Shown piece after piece: positions 11,163-22,639 of a stretch of DNA of 64,000 nucleotides. This DNA is from Styela clava (taxonomy: Eukaryota > Chordata > Ascidiacea > Stolidobranchia > Styelidae). Position 1 is the first letter of the stretch. Each line of letters begins with the position of its first letter. Where the stretch lies: positions 2,728,001 through 2,792,000 of the forward strand of contig NC_135250.1 in NCBI RefSeq assembly GCF_964204865.1, given 5' to 3'. The notes beneath the pieces are model-generated. The model did no database searches. It saw only the letters and a list, made by a program, of their open reading frames with translations, and was not told the origin of the DNA. Position numbers and translations under genes: made by a program.

Positions 11163-14100
11163 GTTTGTTCTATTAAAGTTTTATATTACCGTATTTAAAG
11201 GGGCGCTCCAGAAGTGTATGAACCAATATGGAGGCAACTAATTTTGTCTGCCTACTTTACATCATGTTGTGAGAGGGACTGAAGTCTATGGACAGGGAGT
11301 ATATTCACTTGGCTAACAAAGACAGTCCCCGAACTCGTAATAGAACTAAAATAGGAATGAAATTATGACTTAACCCTAACCTGGTACACACACTACGGGA
11401 GTACTTTTGAAGGGCCATAAGACGTCTCTGACTATAAGGCGCACTGTTGATGAATTACTTACATTGGGTTTTTATCTATAAGACGCAGCGGTTTTTGAGA
11501 AGTCGGCGGTTTGTTTATGAAATAATAGTAACAGGTACTACGGTAGGCGATAGAGCTGTTATTCTCAAACTTTTTAAGGTCCGCCCCTCCGTCCGAGTTT
11601 GTCAAGTCTCGCGCCGCACCTCCGTCCGAGTTTGTCAAGTCTCGCGCCGCACCTCCGTCCGAGTTTGTCAAGTCTCGCGCCGCACCTCAAAAATAACTAG
11701 CTAACAATATGCTACAAATCACAGATGAAAGTATGTTTTATTCAAAAAACACATTGAAAATTCGTGGATAAAACGTAAAAAATGACGCACTACCTGAATA
11801 ATACTAGGCGCATCGGCTTATAATGTGCACGCTCGATTTTCGAGAACAAATAGGATTTAAAGTGCGTCTTATGGTCATTAAATTTTTTTTTTATCGCTGG
11901 TTACTTTCACAGTGATAGTCTGGGTCTCGATACGCCAGAAAGTGCATAATATTTAGCAGTCAAAGTTCTTGCAAATCTCTGAAATTTGAAGCACGTTATA
12001 AGTAGGCAATAATACATTTGCAAAGTGTTGTTAAAAATGTGTTTTCTGAAAAAACTTTCGTGCTAGAATATATTCGTGTTAGATATTCACTGACTATTTT
12101 CGGTCGATTAACAATGGTAAAAAACAAACAAATTAATATTATATATAAATTTTGATCACAAAAAATATGCCAATATTAGAGAAAATTGTGAAAATAAATT
12201 TTCTCTTAAACAACAGAATTTCATTTTTGACTTCATTCGTTTATTTTTTTAAGGTCGTTTATATTTTCAGAAAATAGACGATGGCATGAAAAGAGAAATG
12301 GAAATGCTAAATAATGGTAATTTTATTTAAATTTGTTTGTCCATTATTGGAAGAAATTATAAATTTGCAAAAAGTAGTTCCGTATGTTAGCTGAAAAGCT
12401 AACAAAGAAGCTTAGCAAGAGCGGCCAGTACTATGCAAAATATATCGCGACTTTACATTTATTTAAAATGATATGAATTATAATGTGGGTAACACTATTT
12501 TTAAATTTCTATCCCAATGTCTCCCTCCCCATGAGATAGTTTGTGTCTGGCTTGCCACATAGCCTTTTAATGTCGAAGATGAATCTTGAATTTTAGTATG
12601 AACGATCAATTCGGAGCCATTAAAGTATATCACGGAGCCATATGTTCATTTTTACACTAAGAGTAACGTTTGTTGAAAGTTTCCATATTCTAACTCAGTG
12701 GTTCTCAACCTTTTTTACTTCGTGGCCCATTTTCGTTGCAGAAAAAAATCTGTGGCCCATTAATTTTTTCAAGCTAAAGGAAAACTGCAAGAAAATCATT
12801 TCTTTTCTGCAAAACTAGACGCTTTCACTTTAATATCAATTGGGAGAATATTGCCACCCTGTAACAAAACAGCATCACCATTCATAGCTAATACCATCAA
12901 ATTTACCTAAATTCAATTTAATAGTTGAGGTTGAGAACTAATGTAATCTAACAAATGAGTTTTGTGTCTGGATTGGCATACTGTACTGTAGAATAAATAC
13001 AATAAATCCTAGCTAGTCAAGTTTGCTTTTTAAACCTCCAGGGTGGTTTAAGCCAGCTTATATACTTGAATTATTCTATTTAAAAAATTTTCATAATTTT
13101 CCACAGAAATGACAGACGATCAGGCAGAATATTTAGAGAAGTTCTCGGAACAAACAAACATGATGGTTTTACATTGGTTCCCATTGGTCGAAGAAAATCA
13201 ATGTAAGTTAACTCACTACTTATACACGATACGGTGTTGAATTTTATGGGTCTTTTTTTCTCTTCCCGAAAAGAGCTCTGTACACAAAGAGCTATTTATA
13301 GGAGGGTCGACAATTTTCGGTTGGACATCGTTCACCAAGTTGACATGCAAGATCGTAGCCAGCCCACAATTTTCTATTTCGGCATTGTCTGTCCGATTTA
13401 ATAACCCCCTAAGTGAAATGGTGGACTGATGCTCTGAGGCACATATTGAACAAGTAAATTTGACTCGGTGGACTTGAAACTACTCATGGGTAGGCGAAAT
13501 TTGAGGGTAATACTCACCTACGGTAGAGCACTTAAAATGGCCTATTTCGAAAAGTACTATTCAAGTGTATATTTTCCATCCAATAAAAAATGACATACAA
13601 AATTAAAAATAAAATGAATACACATTTTTAATTTGAGAATATAAGCTGTATGCTGGGACCGAGGCTGGTATCGGGCAGCGAGATTTATAGGATTGCGGAT
13701 TATGTTTTTAGATTATTGTGTTCAAATATAGTTCTTTTCCAGCAAACGCAACCCATTGGACTAGAATAACCAACTACGAACGACATAGATCGACTTTCTC
13801 GGTGTCAACGGGACCCAGCGGGTCATATGAGGACGGATTTGCAGTTTTGCAGGAATCTGGTCTCTACCATGTCTACGCAAAAATTACTTTTGTGTGTACG
13901 GAGGGAGACAAGAAAGGAAAAAGGTATGTTACTTCGAATATTATTTATTTGACCCGTCTGTTGGCGCATCAAGCTAGGCGTTAGAAAAACCGATAAGTCG
14001 GCATACCACGGCCTCTCGTCCTGCCACCAATCCATGTCCGGTATGGGATTAAGTAGTCAGTTGTTTGTATCAAATGCACGTGAACAAGGAGTTCAGCAAT

Positions 14101-14967
14101 CCTTTTGCACATAAATATTCCAAAAGGGGATTCGATCCTGCAAATTGGCACAGGACAATCAAAGATGCTTAGCATGATTTCTCGAACGAGGAGAACGTGC
14201 CACGCCACAATAAATAAGTAATTGGTGTATTTCAGCTCGATTTTTAAACTTGTCGACATTCGTGGTCAATACACAATACATGTCTTGACGTGACAAAATT
14301 TGCTATTTTTGCAGGATTTGATTTTTTTTAATAAAAAAATGACGCGCTTCGGAAGTATGTGTACCAATATGGAGGTAACTAATTTTGTTCGTCTACTTTA
14401 CATCAAGTTATGTAAAGGGAGTTAAGCCTATGGGCAGGGGTTATATTCACCTGGCTAACACAGACTGTCCATGAACTCGTAATAAAACTAAAATAAAGAA
14501 AATCGAAAAAAATGATGTCCTCACCACAACCTGGTACACATACTACAGGAGTACCAAAAATTGATGTAAAATCATAGTATCTTGGAGACCAAACTAGGGA
14601 AAGGTTGAATAAATTGATAATTATGTACGATGAACAGTGGGGAATTAAAACGATTTTTATCCCATTGAGTAATGTCATAATAAGTTACCCGTTTTCAAGA
14701 GATGGTTTTTTTTGCAGGGTGCATATGGAAGTAGGAGTCCAAATCTACAAGGACGATTCCAAGCACTACAGTATACTAAGCGAGGACCAGCATCTGAATT
14801 GTGCACTAGAGGGCGGGCTAGTCACTTTATACCAGGAAGGGTTATTCCGGCTTGCAAAGTCAAATAGAGTGTTTTTGCGATACAAAGTACCAGTAAACGT
14901 AGAGCTAGCCTCACACAACGCTTATAGCAAGTCCTATTTTGGGATGCACCGCACTGGAACAGCGTGA
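11045..14967 (+). CDS. TNF-superfamily ligand, five 3' exons (5' incomplete)
   Basis: Exons joined in phase: 11045-11162, 12271-12316, 13107-13202, 13743-13923, 14718-14967 (stop 14965-14967). All internal boundaries are AG/GT. The last two exons read a TNF homology domain: strand A THWTRI, then GFAVLQESGLYHVYAKITF, then GLVTLYQEGLFRL, and the C-terminal YFGMHRT. These match the family pattern 'GlYfvYaqv.F … G..L..gd.v.v … .yFG…'. The first three exons read a charged stalk with coiled-coil character. Family knowledge: TNF ligands are trimeric type II membrane proteins that signal through TNF receptors. The cytoplasmic and membrane-spanning exon is not found, so it is either upstream or unrecognised. 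The subfamily cannot be assigned. Confidence 0.85.
11201..11404. mobile_element. MITE family A copy (TNF-like intron)
   Basis: The imperfect inverted ends (GAAGTGTATGAACC / GGTACACACACTAC) enclose the shared core 'atatggaggcaactaat … gaactcgtaata'. Other copies lie at 14343-14555, 37640-37850 (reversed), 51711-51910, 52008-52200 and 61880-62092. Confidence 0.7.
11587..11687. repeat. Three tandem 33-bp units
   Basis: gtccgagtttgtcaagtctc starts at 11591, 11624 and 11657 with period 33. It sits inside a damaged copy of the hAT-type element that is intact at 53606-53900, where the same segment is single. Confidence 0.85.
12271..12316 (+). CDS. TNF-like gene, stalk exon b (46 bp)
   Basis: Lies between atattttcag and gtaatt. 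It reads KIDDGMKREMEMLNN in phase 0 and leaves one base for the next exon. Confidence 0.6.
12696..12940. mobile_element. hAT-like MITE (TNF-like intron)
   Basis: Ends CAGTGGTTCTCAACC and GGTTGAGAACTA are inverted repeats. The flanks give only an offset, imperfect target duplication. Confidence 0.55.
13107..13202 (+). CDS. TNF-like gene, stalk exon c
   Basis: Lies between ttttccacag and gtaagt. It reads EMTDDQAEYLEKF … VLHWFPLVEENQ in phase with both neighbours. Confidence 0.75.
13743..13923 (+). CDS. TNF-like gene, first TNF-homology exon
   Basis: Lies between cttttccag and gtatgt. It encodes the THW strand and the GLYHVYAKITF strand of the TNF fold. Confidence 0.85.
13985..14190 (-). mobile_element. 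tRNA-derived SINE, degenerate (TNF-like intron)
   Basis: Minus-strand copy of the family: ccacggcctctcgtcc, catgtccggtatggga and a box B-like gattcgatcctgc near 14130. It is much decayed. Confidence 0.65.
14343..14555. mobile_element. MITE family A copy (TNF-like intron 4)
   Basis: Begins cgcgcttcggaagtatgtg and ends cactacaggagtacc-like. The core matches the other family A copies. Confidence 0.7.
14718..14967 (+). CDS. TNF-like gene, last exon
   Basis: Follows ttttttgcag. The split Arg codon joins cleanly to the previous exon. It carries the GGLVTLYQEGLFRL and SYFGMHRTGTA strands and the stop. Confidence 0.88.
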
Positions 14968-17203
14968 ACATTCCGATTTTACGTATGAGGTAAACCATTA
15001 AATGGTTTTGCCAGATGTTAGTATTTTTGTTTTAATTTATCTTTTTAGGGCCTCCATATATACGCTGATTTGATCACCATTTTCATATAATGATGTTTTG
15101 TATTCCTTAAATGAAACTAACTAATGTCACATTATTGTATGCAATTATTCTTTTAATTACTTAAATATATATTCATATAACCTAGAGTAATACCATAATT
15201 GATCGAGAACTTAATTTGTCTCAAATTCAATTTACCTTTAATGCTTATGAATGATTGCTTATCGCTTACGTGTAACTAAATTATTTTTCCCATAAAAATT
15301 TATTGTTGTTTTTGAACACCGCTTTTTTCAAGTTTATGAATATTTGGGTGGTAATTGACTTCGATCGATCGCATCGTTGAACTTTTTGCTGTGAATTGTA
15401 TTTTGTTGTGTTAATGTTTTCTGGTGGACTAAACAAAACAAACCTTTCCTCTAAAGGGTTTTAATTTTACTTTGTTTCAAATTTACTCTCGAGTTTTATC
15501 GAAAACTTTATTTGGTGTTTTTAATTTATATGAGGGAAACACTTTTCCTATCCGCCAGCCTTAACTGTACACGATAAAATTGTATTGTATTATATATATA
15601 CAATTGTAATCTTTTTTTTAGCAGATTCGGTGCTTCTACCATATTTTGTACATTTTTTTTATCATATTTATAATTATAGCCCATTTGGTTTGTGTGTGTG
15701 TGAGGGGTTCTGTTTTGACCATGCATCTAATGCAATTAATAAACCAAATCAGGTAGAATTTGAGTTGAAATCCGGATAAATAAAGTTCCATGTATGGGGG
15801 GGGGGGGCGAATCCCAAAGGGTTCATTAAGAGGATTAGGTTTTCGCCTGTTTGGCGCCAGGTGGTAATTTTTGTATTTCGGGTTTCCAATTTATTTATCA
15901 AAGTCGAGCGATTTCTCTCGTGTCAAAATATCTCTTGTTTGATTACACTTGCTCTCAAAGAAAAAGCGGCAAACGTCAAAGATGGTAATCTCACTCGATA
16001 TATCCAAAATCAGAAGACGGCGATCAGCACCAAACGGCGATGACTCGTTATTGCACAATTTTTTAATTTTCCATCTTTACTAACTAGTTAATATATAATA
16101 ATTATTGGTGCCGATTTACTGGCAATATTTCGATTACCATGCTCCATTTTACATCAATCAAAATATTTTTTGCCCACGATTTCAGCAAAAATAATGATGT
16201 ATACCAAAAGCATTGCGTTGAAAGTTAAAAAAATATTTGTGATAAATTTAGATCAAATATTATTTGCCTATAAATTGAAAACTTCTCTGAAACGATTACT
16301 CCAGAAACACAAAGTTATATCGCAAAACAAGGTATTTTGTCACATTTATTTTGCACTCTCAAGATATTACATATATTTGGGGTTTCTCACGTTCGTTGAC
16401 GATAATCAAAAAAAGATTCTAAATTTGGTTAAGACAGTTACCTGCCTGGTACATTTGTGTTCACGTTCAGAATCATGGATAGCGCTAGTTGCCAGAAACC
16501 CGATTAACCAAGACCTCCTCCCATTACAAGTCCTGGCTCACTGTGGGGGAATCGAACAGTTAATTACGGTATGTTATCGAATCAAGTGCATCATATTGGA
16601 CAACTTGTTTACATTCCCATCCATATCATGTAAGAAATACCACATGGATTTGTCTAAATTCTGAAGCTCCAGAACCCATTATCAGTGAAAAGCTCAGTTG
16701 CAAATACACCTTCGAAATTTATTGCCACTGGCCACCATGAACAAAACATTGCAAATCAATCAGTGATTTACTACATAGGATCATATCCAATACCCCCCCT
16801 CCCCCCCCCCCCCCCCCCCAAAAAAAAACGGAATTTTGAACCCATTTGGCTCACTTCATTGTTATTGGAGTTGAAGACATATTGTCAAACGCCCCGGAGT
16901 CGAAATTTAAAAATTTTCTCATTGTCATTGATAAAATTAAACATAACTAAATCAATCAGTAGCAGAATGTAGTAGCTGAGATAGAGAGTGTAGCCAGAAA
17001 ATTGTTAGAGGCGGGGCTTCATAAATTAGTGATCGCCAAGTTAGACCCTAACAGCTAACGAGTCTGGTCGAATCCCGGTTTTCAATAGCCTTGAATATTT
17101 AATTGTTTCTAGCTATGAAGAATTGCCATGTATGATACACAAACTGCCCTTTTTTACAATTTAGACTCCCAGGAGCGAAGGTCAAAATTTCTGTTAACCG
17201 GAA
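14968..17203. other. Intergenic region, no gene supported
   Basis: Contains AT-rich sequence, a G run near 15797, a C run at about 16796-16819, and near 15870-16070 a truncated relative of the element at 38302-38704 (gggtttccaatttatt, gactcgttattgcacaat). The 164-codon frame at 16170-16664 has no recognisable domain. Confidence 0.5.
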
Positions 17204-19284
17204 ATTCAGGGATGGCCAATTCGAATATCTCCTTATTCGAATATCGGAATTAGCGTTCATAAGAATATCGGACATTTGTGTGACGTCACACATTTTCAAC
17301 GTCGCTTTCAAGACATTTCCGTTGAATGAAAACATTCTCGATAGAAATTTGCGCGTGATTGTTTTCATCACTCATCAGTGTAACATGTTATTTAAGCCGT
17401 AAACGCCTTTACGTTTGGTGTTATTTTCTTTAAAACGAAAATTTTTCACAAATTTGTTCCACGATAACAAATATTTTATTTTTGTACTCGCACGAAATTG
17501 TGAATCCGGTGAATACGTTCATCGGCGGCGAGTTTCTAAAAACAACGCAACATTTTGATTGAAAAGCGGCAATTTAAAATACTGAAAATAAAACGTAAAT
17601 AATATAAGTTTTGCTGGGGCCCGCGAAAATTGAAAAAACGCTTTCTAGGCAGTGAAAATCGTAACATTTCGTGTGCCCTTGGCACACATTATGTTTGGTC
17701 GGCGTTTAGGAAACATATCGTCACAAATTGATGGCGGGATTTTCCTGATTATCCATTACTTTAAATTGCTGTCGAATATTTTCGCGTTAACATTATACAA
17801 GGTTTAAAACGCGACTTTTTCCCTGGTTGTGAGGATGTATATAATTAATCTAACTAAAGTATATTCAATCAATTTTATTGTGATGAAATAAATTTTACTC
17901 TGAGATGTTACAGCAGATTTATGGATTTTTCGAACGGTTTTATCTGAAAATAATCAGAATGGCAGCATTTCGATTGAGCGGAGTCACTGTTAACAAGTAC
18001 ATCTAAATATTTGCCAAATTCGCAAAATACGGATCAAAACAATAGTTAATCGGGCAGTTTACCACACGTACTTATTTTTATGACCGCGGATTGCAATGGT
18101 ATTTTAAAGTGGTGAGGATTTTATTTTGTCGACGCAACCGCAGGTTAAATTGAAGACAATTAAATTAATAAAGCAAGATATTTTAAATATGCCCGTATAG
18201 GTCACGAATTCATCACTTTGCACAACAGAAAAATATATATTCGTTGGTATATTATTTGTTGTAAAAGTCGACTCTTTTAACAGGTGGCATAATCGCGGCG
18301 ATGAATATGTATTTTTAATTTACTGCTAGACTTTATATGTATATTCATTGTATGAAATGAATCATACTCTACACTTAGCAAAATTTTCATTATCTGAGAT
18401 TTTTCTAAGGGCGATAACGAGTTGGCAAGATTGCAAAAATATGTATTAAAATTAAATACATCAGGCAGTTTATCTCGTACGTTTAGGTCACAGATCGCCG
18501 TGGACCGAATAGTAATGTTTTTTTTGGCGTGAGAAGAAGAAACCGCGAGTTACGTTGGACACATTAAATTATTATATAAAGATATTTTAGAATCTCGTAG
18601 TTGTCATGGATTGAATATTTTACGTAACAGGATGATCATTATACGCTGAAAATACGGCTCTTTCAACGAGCGCGGAATCGCGGTGGGTGTTACAGGCGGC
18701 AATGGGAATTTCCGATTTTGAAAATCCTGGCTGCGCGGCTGGCAGTGGTGGTCATCTATCCTCCACTTATTTATTTCTAATTTCAGACACAACAATATGC
18801 TACACCTGATAATAATATCTGGTTCACATAAATTATTATACAAATATACTGGTAAGTAGTAGAATATTCTAGGCCTAAATAAATAAATATCTGAATACAA
18901 GTAGTATTTTTGTCAATAGACTTGACTATTATCGTAATATCATGGTACCAATGATAGAAAGCGTCAGACAACTCCTTGGCTATTATTTCATATGGTCATT
19001 TGTACAAAGTGAATAATTTTAATAAACTGCCAGTGTCACAAGTTGCTATTATTTTTTATTGATAGCTGTAAACTATTAATTACTTTGTGTACATATACTG
19101 TTGGTTTGTGGCTTTATTCTGATATTTCTATTGAAGCTTATTTCCTAATTTACTGGGTTTTAATAAACTAAAACAAAAATGTGTTATTTTCGATTTTAGA
19201 ATGTATTCGGAATTCCACATTCGAAAACATTATTTTAGAATGTACTCGGAATAGTTTAGTATTCGGAAATGGCCATCCCTGAGT
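17204..19284. mobile_element. 2.1 kb inverted-repeat DNA element, non-coding
   Basis: Ends ATTCAGGGATGGCC / GGCCATCCCTGAGT are inverted, and CCGGAA repeats directly outside them (17198-17203, 19285-19290). No transposase frame is present. A shorter inverted copy of its left 0.55 kb lies in a kinesin intron at 39058-39609. The superfamily is uncertain. Confidence 0.65.
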
Positions 19285-19633
19285 CCGGAATACAGAATCG
19301 TTTTCTAATGGCTTCATGTACGCTACAAACTTTTCTGACTCTACAGCATTACTCACTTCATTTTATCAATTGGGAACATATTAAGAGAAAGAATGAGAAA
19401 ACACCATTGAAAGAACCAAACTGAACATATCAAAGAAAATTATATAAATAAGAGATCAATGCTCAAATATTTGGACACGATGTGATAACGAAACCACAGC
19501 ACAGTGCGAATTTTTCAATTTTGACAATGTCATCTCAACAAAAATTTAAAATCGAGAAAAATTCCACAAATGCCCAAAAATTTTTTGAAATAATAGCCGT
19601 AATAAATAATAATTTTTGTAATAGCCTTCCAGC

Positions 19634-19814
19634 CAGTGGTGGGGTTCAGCCGGGTCGTAACCGGTTCTATAGAACCGTCTCTTTGAATTTTATGAGATCA
19701 GCGAACCGGTTAGCATTACTGGTTACTGTCAATGTTTTGTTTGAAACAGAACCGGCTGAAAAATATGACTTTGGTGAAGGAACAGGCTGACAAAAAATTT
19801 GAATCCCATCACTG
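19634..19814. mobile_element. hAT-type MITE, 181 bp
   Basis: Starts CAGTGGTGGGGTTC and ends GAATCCCATCACTG, with an 8-base target duplication with one mismatch (cttccagc 19626-19633, cttctagc 19815-19822). The core (attttatgagatcagcgaac) is shared with 1139-1291. It ends just past the 3' end of zinc-finger gene 2. Confidence 0.85.
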
Positions 19815-19858
19815 CTTCTAGCCATAACGATCCATCAGTCCACTTTGTGTTAAAAAAA

Positions 19859-19864
19859 TTTATT
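19859..19864 (-). promoter_or_regulatory. Polyadenylation signal, zinc-finger gene 2
   Basis: AATAAA on the minus strand, about 19 bases past the stop codon. The 3' UTR would be very short and would end before the MITE. Confidence 0.5.
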
Positions 19865-19882
19865 GAAAGACTTAAATTTTGC

Positions 19883-21469
19883 TTACACATGCACATCTTT
19901 TGCACACACGTTTTCTTTGACATGATGTTTCCAAGAGCTGTGCTGAGAAAAGGACTTCCCGCATGCTTCACATTTGTACGGTTTTTCTCCTGTGTGAACT
20001 CTAAGATGAATTTCCAAGTTAGTCTTGAAATGAAACAATTTTCCACAAAAATCACATGAAAAGGGTTTTTCATTAGAGTGAATCACAGAATGATGATTTA
20101 GATAGTCTTTAGTTAAAAATGACCTATCACATTTTTTGCATGAAAAAGATTTTAAGCCTGTATTTTTCAATATATGTCTTTCTTCATGACGTGCCCTATT
20201 CGGCATTTGCGTGAAACGTTGTCCACAAATTCTACATTCGAATGGTTTTTCTCCAGTGTGCACTCGTTCATGTGTTATTAAATTATGTTTCACTAGGAAA
20301 CGTTTGTTGCATACTTCGCATGAAAATCGCTTTTTGCCAATATGTATCTTAATATGATTTTTAAGCGATGCAGTATCGAAAAATTTCTTTTTGCATTGCA
20401 CGCATTCAATGTCCCTGGTACCGGTGTGTGCTCGATTGACATGAACACTCAAATGTTTAGCAGCTTTGTAGGTTTTATCGCAGAATTTACACTGATATGG
20501 TCTTTTATTAGAATGAGTTGCCATATGCTTTTTAACATCTCCTGCACGTTTGAATTGCTTGCCACAGACCTCACAGAAAAAAGACTTCTCGCTCGAGTGT
20601 ACTTTGAAATGCGCTTCCAAATTATGTTTAATTGAACAAGTAAATTGACAGATTGGGCATGAAAAGCTTCTCAAAGCAAGATGATGCTTTTCATGTCGTA
20701 ACATATCCGCTCTAGTTTTGAAAGATTTATCACACTTGTCACATTTATGGAGCCTCTCATTTGAGTGAACTCTATTAAAGTGTATTTTGAGCTCTTTCGA
20801 AGAAACAAATTTCTTCCCACAATCTTTACATTTATACGACTTTACAGCAAAATGACGCTTCAAGTGTTTCCCCATATCTCCAGTATTAGAAAATCTCATC
20901 CCACATACGTGACAACCATGTGGCTTATACCCAGTATGGGTTCGAATATGTAGAGTCAGCCCCCAGCGACTTCGGAACTGTTTACCGCACTTGGAGCATT
21001 TATAAGCATATTGTCCAGTATGTTCAAACCGATGCACAATTAAACTTTCCTTGCCACTGAATGTTCTCGGACAAAACTCACATTTATAAGCTTTATCTGA
21101 TAAATGAACCTGCTTGTGCTTCCAGTATGTACTTCTATCTGTCAAAATCTTGCCACAAACTTCACATTTACGGGGTATCTTTCGACGTTTTTTATTTCTT
21201 TTATTCCCCAACAAAAGCTCTTCGATATAGTTATTTTCCAAACAAATTCTTTGTTCATCAAATAAATCTCTATTTTCGGATATAAAAGAGTCGTCAGCCT
21301 CCAGATTACAAAGAGAATTGATTTTCTCAAAAATATTGGTAACTTCAGTTTGATTTTCATTGAAAAATGACAGACCGTCTTCAATAATTTCTTCTTTAAT
21401 TTCTGGCATGAATGCCGGTTTTGCAAATTCATCATCAAATGCGAGATCAAAAAAATTAATTCGATCCAT
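19883..21469 (-). CDS. C2H2 zinc-finger protein, 15 fingers (gene 2)
   Basis: One uninterrupted frame of 528 codons from the Met at 21469 (MDRINFFDLAF). The frame is open to another ATG at 21520, but a clear acceptor (aaattacag) lies between them, so I take the upstream ATG as intronic and the true 5' leader as spliced. Seen: an acidic N-terminal region of about 100 residues, a basic NKRNKKRRK patch, then fourteen C2H2 fingers and a last C2HC finger (HHVKENVC). Family knowledge suggests a nuclear DNA-binding regulator; there is no KRAB or BTB box. Fingers 6-15 match zinc-finger gene 1 one for one, including the long linker after finger 12. The target is unknown. Confidence 0.92.
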   Translation of the reverse strand: MDRINFFDLAFDDEFAKPAFMPEIKEEIIEDGLSFFNENQTEVTNIFEKINSLCNLEADDSFISENRDLFDEQRICLENNYIEELLLGNKRNKKRRKIPRKCEVCGKILTDRSTYWKHKQVHLSDKAYKCEFCPRTFSGKESLIVHRFEHTGQYAYKCSKCGKQFRSRWGLTLHIRTHTGYKPHGCHVCGMRFSNTGDMGKHLKRHFAVKSYKCKDCGKKFVSSKELKIHFNRVHSNERLHKCDKCDKSFKTRADMLRHEKHHLALRSFSCPICQFTCSIKHNLEAHFKVHSSEKSFFCEVCGKQFKRAGDVKKHMATHSNKRPYQCKFCDKTYKAAKHLSVHVNRAHTGTRDIECVQCKKKFFDTASLKNHIKIHIGKKRFSCEVCNKRFLVKHNLITHERVHTGEKPFECRICGQRFTQMPNRARHEERHILKNTGLKSFSCKKCDRSFLTKDYLNHHSVIHSNEKPFSCDFCGKLFHFKTNLEIHLRVHTGEKPYKCEACGKSFSQHSSWKHHVKENVCAKDVHV

Positions 21470-21710
21470 TTCCAGTGAATAAATAATTGGCCTGTAATTT
21501 AATCTAGAAAATATTATCATTATCCATCAACCAGAAAACTACATTACAAATACTAAGCGAGTTGCTATCACATTGACTTGACTGACCTTCTAAGCAAGAC
21601 TTTGTAGTCGAGAAAAATTTATGATCGAATCAATGGGGTGAATATAGTTTGAAAACGTCACTTTGTTTCAGACTCCAATATCGATGACCTAATAGCCATG
21701 ATATAACCAA

Positions 21711-21962
21711 TCAATCAATTTTATTTTGGTCACATACGGTATAATTCTTGAACATTGAAAAGAAAGTTGGCCCAAGAACATAACCTTGTGCGACTAGCAA
21801 TACAGGAGTAAACTGAACCGATATTGACGGACTGAAATAACCTCGGTTCTGTAAAAGCTTGGACCATGACGATGACTGCTCAACGGGAATTGCAATTTTT
21901 GAGAATGTGGCAAAAAGAGTCAAAGAACACCCCAAAAAAAGACATACACAACAGTAATACAA
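21711..21962 (-). pseudogene. Possible LINE reverse-transcriptase fragment
   Basis: One minus-strand frame reads VAQGYVLGPTFFSMF, which resembles the non-LTR reverse transcriptase block 'vPQGSVLGPtLFsiF'. The rest of the domain and any catalytic motif are missing. The call rests on this single short block. Confidence 0.35.
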
Positions 21963-22639
21963 AATCGGGCAATACCTTTTAAATATAAAAACCTCATGAG
22001 TCGGCTACCTGATATTACACACAACATGTCAATTTTAATGAATCCTTGCTCCGGGGCTGCCCTACAGTACAGCACACTATCCAAATTCCATAAATATCCC
22101 TCCATTTGGCTCAATGAAACAAACACTCCACGTGTCTCACAAATGAGGGGCGTCTGGGACCATGTCAGATGCTTCATATCGCGCCATGCTTGTCTCCATA
22201 ATAATCCAAATTGATCGTGGGCGTCACATGACCAAAATTGCCGTTTTTTGCTAAAAACTCTCGAATGCTACGGTAAATTTTTTTTTCCTTCGGTAAATCG
22301 GATTATTTTTTCACAGGGACTTCAATGATGACGTTACTAGATTGCGCTTTTTTGTAGTATTTTGCGCAACTTCATTATACTGTATTATTACCGATATTGA
22401 GGGACAACAACGTCCAGACGTCTCCCAAAGGGGGTGTCTGATCATCTGTAAAATGGGTTTCTCTGAAACGAGACAATGTCACCCGATTTGTATAGTGTGC
22501 CGTACTGTCCTACTGTACCATCAATGACTGGAACTTATTACGAAACCGGTACTGTATTAATTACAATCTGACAATGGTGGTACACAGAACCGGTACCGTA
22601 CTTTAGTTTCGAAACGCTAGAACCACTAGGCCTTCTGGG

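Noticed and set aside
16170..16664. 164-codon open frame in intergenic DNA
   Set aside because: No domain, AT-driven composition, and no supporting splice or homology signal.
21470..21520. Upstream ATG of zinc-finger gene 2 as the start
   Set aside because: An acceptor-like aaattacag lies between it and MDRINFF, so the upstream codons look intronic.
21996..22214. 72-codon open frame that looks protein-like on either strand
   Set aside because: No motif recognised, both strands are open, and it sits in repeat-rich DNA.
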